This document shows, one piece after another, positions 6,107 through 8,479 of a stretch of 8,479 nt of DNA (the stretch's first letter is position 1; each line of letters starts with the position of its first letter). The stretch spans positions 1 through 8,479 of the forward strand of contig CANODN010000075.1 in assembly GCA_947564765.1 (NCBI GenBank). Reading direction: 5' to 3'. The DNA comes from an uncultured Roseburia sp. Its GTDB lineage: Bacteria; Bacillota; Clostridia; Lachnospirales; Lachnospiraceae. A model generated the notes under the pieces. The model did no database searches and was not told the DNA's origin. It was given only the letters and a program-made list of their open reading frames with translations. A program made the translations under genes and the position numbers.

Positions 6107-7255
6107 TTAAATTCCAAACAGCTCCGCCGCCTGTTTCATATTTTCCCGGATTGAAACATGAAACGGACATCTCGTCTCACAGGCACCGCAAAGGATACAT
6201 TCTCCTCCGTGATGGGGCAATGCCTTATAATGCTCTCTGACTGTTTCCGGAATGCTCCCCTGTGCTTTTGCCAGATTCAAAAATTTCGTGACAGACGCCA
6301 CATCAATCTCTTTTGGACAGGGTGCACAGTGGCTGCAGTACATACAATGTCCTTCCCAGCTGATATTGGGAAAAGAGGCAAAGGACAATGCATAGTCCTT
6401 TTCTTCCTCTGATGCCGTCTCATATGCTATGCTTTCTTCCAGCTGTTTGACAGAATGCGCTCCCACAAGCACAGATGCCACACCGGGGCGCGTGAAGGCA
6501 TAGTGCAGACACTGAACGGCAGTTAAAGCAGCGCCTGCCGGAGAAAGAGCCGCATGCAAAAGATCTCCTCCTCCAAACGCCTTCATAACCGTAATTCCAA
6601 CTCCCAGCCTCTGACAGGTTTCGTATAATTCCTGACGTTCAGAATCCATATTAATCAAATGTTCCTGATAATTTTTTTCATCCCACAAAGATTCCACATC
6701 CTCACTGGCAGGCTGCAAATCATAACAGGGATTTACAGAAAACATCAGCACTTCTATATGACCGCTTTTTATTGCTTTTAGCGCAACCTGGGGATTGTGA
6801 CTACTTAAGCCGATGTGCTTTATAATTCCTTTTTCCTTTAATTCCAATACATACGAAAGTACCGGGCCCTTTGCAATCACATCCCAGTCCTCTAAGGAAT
6901 CCACATAATGAATCATACCTACATCAATATAATCTGTCTGCAGCAGAGAAAGCATCTCTTCCATGCCTTTCTTTACTTCTTCTATCTCACGGGTACGCAG
7001 ATACTGACCGTTCTTCCAGACAGAACAAATATGAGACTGAATCATAAATTTTTCCCGTCTGCCCGAAAGGGCTTCCCCTACGCTGGCGCGCAGCTTAGGA
7101 TCTGACGCATAAAGGTCAAAATAATTGATGCCGGATGCTTCTGCTGCATCCAAAAGTTTTTTTGTATTCCGATATTCCTCCTCTGAAAAGCCCTCACAGC
7201 CCAGGCCAATCTCACTTACCTGTAATCCTGTATTTCCCAATTTCCGATATTTCAT
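6107..7255 (-). CDS. Aldo/keto reductase with C-terminal two [4Fe-4S] ferredoxin domain
   Basis: Cytoplasmic oxidoreductase of 382 residues in the COG1453-type group, where an aldo/keto reductase barrel is fused to a ferredoxin-like tail. The N-terminus MKYRKLGNTGLQVSEIGLG is the family start. The barrel contains FDLYASDP (Asp47, Tyr49), DYIDVGMIHYVD (His116) and HIGLSSHNP (147-155). The tail carries C-x2-C-x2-C-x2-C-P (304-313) and C-x2-C-x2-C-x3-C-P (353-363), together consistent with two cubane clusters. Where classical aldo/keto reductases have the catalytic Lys (T-K), this protein reads Q-S-H, His75; I recall the same in relatives, so catalysis may differ. AAGGAG lies 6 bases before the ATG. 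It follows cysN by 51 bases without a terminator. Substrate unknown; electrons probably pass between the clusters and a nicotinamide or a carbonyl substrate. Confidence 0.9.
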   Translation of the reverse strand: MKYRKLGNTGLQVSEIGLGCEGFSEEEYRNTKKLLDAAEASGINYFDLYASDPKLRASVGEALSGRREKFMIQSHICSVWKNGQYLRTREIEEVKKGMEEMLSLLQTDYIDVGMIHYVDSLEDWDVIAKGPVLSYVLELKEKGIIKHIGLSSHNPQVALKAIKSGHIEVLMFSVNPCYDLQPASEDVESLWDEKNYQEHLINMDSERQELYETCQRLGVGITVMKAFGGGDLLHAALSPAGAALTAVQCLHYAFTRPGVASVLVGAHSVKQLEESIAYETASEEEKDYALSFASFPNISWEGHCMYCSHCAPCPKEIDVASVTKFLNLAKAQGSIPETVREHYKALPHHGGECILCGACETRCPFHVSIRENMKQAAELFGI

Positions 7256-7306
7256 GCGATTCTCCTTTTCTCCTCTTTATTTTCTTCCTGCCGGATGCTG
7301 TCTTTT

Positions 7307-8479
7307 TTAAATCAGCTCAGACGCCCACATTTTAATCTGTTTTAAAATCGCGCCCATATTTTCTTCCAGATCCAAACATTCTGTTGCGTCGAAAATCCGT
7401 CCTTGTTCCTCTGTCAGAGAAATCACTGCCTCTTTCCGGGAGGTCTTAAGCGAAATCAGCAGAATCAATCCCGCATCCAAACAAGTGCGGATACACTGCA
7501 TATCTTCCGTCTCGGATTTCGCAAAAGGAATCTGAATGGTATGGAATCCCATACGCAGCAGATAACGTTCTGTATAATTCATATACATGCCCGTCTTTGT
7601 TCCTTCGGAAAACAGGATGATTCCTCCCTTTTGTCCAAGAGCCGACTCCCGTTCCGAAGATGCCACATCTCTTCCGTCTTTTTTCCAGCTTTCTTCGGAA
7701 ATGGTATGTATGATATTACCGTATGCCGCCAGCAGCTCACTCTCCCGTTCCATAAGCCTTACCGTTCCGATTTTTCGATTCTTTTTTTCACAGGTCAATG
7801 CAATGGGTCTGGAAAAACAGATTTCGCATCGTGCCAGGGCATTTTTCGTCAGATACTCGGCATAGCTGTGTTCTCCCGTGTTGACATCAATCTGATAACA
7901 GATTTTGGTTACGACTGCCGTAACAGCTGTTGTTCCCACTACAGCCTGATAGCGTTTTCCCTGCGTCAGCCGATTGTCCGACGTCCACAAAATATCTGCC
8001 TCGATGCGGTCTGTAACAGCCAGGTCATCTTCCCCTGTCAAAACATAGCCTCTCCCCACATCCACTTCTCGATCCAGTTCAATGCCGATGGGATCTGTGC
8101 ATACTGCCCGGTCTGTCTTTTGATCCAGAACATAAATGCCTTCTACTTTTGCCCGTCTTCCTGTGGGAGATACAAAAATCTCATCTCCTGTTTTTATACT
8201 GCCGGAAACGATTTCTCCCTGGATTACCCGCTTTTTCACTGTGGCATTTTTCATCTGGCTGGATTTACAGGTTCTCTGCACCGGCATACAGAAAATTTCT
8301 GTTTCCCTCTTTTTCTGTGGTATCGGCCGCTTTAATGCATCTAACAGCGTACCGCCTTCATACCAGCTCATTTCCTCGGATACCTGCATCATATTGACAC
8401 CGCTTTTTGCAGCCACCGGAATCACTACAAAGTTACAGTCGGCATATTCCTCCAGCATCTGTCTGATTTCTTCAGAAAG
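7307..8479 (-). CDS. cysN: Sulfate adenylyltransferase GTPase subunit CysN, C-terminal part (5' partial)
   Basis: With CysD, CysN forms ATP sulfurylase, which makes adenosine 5'-phosphosulfate from ATP and sulfate at the cost of GTP hydrolysis. The frame runs off the right edge; 390 residues are visible, and the N-terminal P-loop and NKxD region lie outside the window. Seen here: the end of the GTPase domain, IPVAAKSGVN, with the G5 element, then MSWYEGGTLLDAL, matching the CysN NMPWYxGPTLLxxL motif. The EF-Tu-like domain 2 begins at IFCMPVQR and includes GEIVSGSIKTGDEIFVSPTGR and DREVDVGRGYVL; domain 3 follows, its end diverging from the usual FILID-type sequence. The last 105 or so residues (about 7310-7633) look like a degenerate APS-kinase domain: DAGLILLISL matches that family but no GxxGxGKS loop is present. 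The reductase gene follows 51 bases downstream. The neighbour cysD is not in the window. Confidence 0.88.
   Translation of the reverse strand, partial: LSEEIRQMLEEYADCNFVVIPVAAKSGVNMMQVSEEMSWYEGGTLLDALKRPIPQKKRETEIFCMPVQRTCKSSQMKNATVKKRVIQGEIVSGSIKTGDEIFVSPTGRRAKVEGIYVLDQKTDRAVCTDPIGIELDREVDVGRGYVLTGEDDLAVTDRIEADILWTSDNRLTQGKRYQAVVGTTAVTAVVTKICYQIDVNTGEHSYAEYLTKNALARCEICFSRPIALTCEKKNRKIGTVRLMERESELLAAYGNIIHTISEESWKKDGRDVASSERESALGQKGGIILFSEGTKTGMYMNYTERYLLRMGFHTIQIPFAKSETEDMQCIRTCLDAGLILLISLKTSRKEAVISLTEEQGRIFDATECLDLEENMGAILKQIKMWASELI

Noticed and set aside
7403..8335. A 310-codon open frame on the + strand opposite cysN
   Set aside because: It is the antisense shadow of a recognisable CysN; composition (many Cys, His, Phe, Ser) is not that of a real protein.

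Overview
The window looks like a chromosomal segment from an anaerobic low-to-mid GC Firmicute, most likely Clostridia/Lachnospiraceae. The pointers are strong AGGAGG-type ribosome binding sites, short intergenic gaps, a BcrA-like ABC exporter, ferredoxin-type aldo/keto reductase and nitronate-monooxygenase-like proteins of a clostridial style, and the codon use. The taxonomic placement is an inference from protein style; no rRNA or marker gene is present. There are no tRNAs, CRISPR arrays, insertion sequences or phage genes, and no gene-free stretch longer than about 210 bases.

Layout. Positions 3-1695 on the + strand hold a two-gene ABC exporter: an ATPase whose start lies off the left edge, and a six-helix ABC-2 permease. 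Everything else is on the - strand. An AraC-type regulator (1710-2639) meets the exporter tail to tail with a 14-base gap. Reading the - strand from the right edge, the order is: the C-terminal part of cysN (7307-8479, start off the edge); a 4Fe-4S aldo/keto reductase (6107-7255); a 109-residue Cys/His-rich protein (5748-6077); a strong rho-independent terminator (5703-5741); cfa, cyclopropane fatty acid synthase (4374-5537); a nitronate monooxygenase-like flavoprotein (3151-4203) with its own near-consensus promoter; a structured 208-base leader; a 76-residue orphan protein (2712-2942); and the AraC regulator.

How the genes may work together. cysN, the reductase and the Cys-rich protein are closely spaced, share direction and end at one terminator, so they look like an operon joining sulfate activation to Fe-S redox proteins. 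cfa and the flavoprotein follow as membrane-lipid and redox functions in separate or partly overlapping units. The AraC regulator sits next to the exporter but is not divergent from it, so a regulatory link is only a possibility.

The most interesting non-coding signal is the leader before the 76-residue gene. An 11-bp perfect inverted repeat pairs an upstream CCUCCUC segment with the gene's own Shine-Dalgarno sequence. A third segment further upstream could pair with the same CCUCCUC strand, 12 of 13 bases matching. A Fur-like box and a perfect TATAAT lie between the arms. This could be a translational switch, a metal-regulated promoter, or an insulator against read-through. In the proteins, the CysN carries what looks like a degenerate APS-kinase domain without a P-loop, and the flavoprotein carries a cysteine-rich tail.
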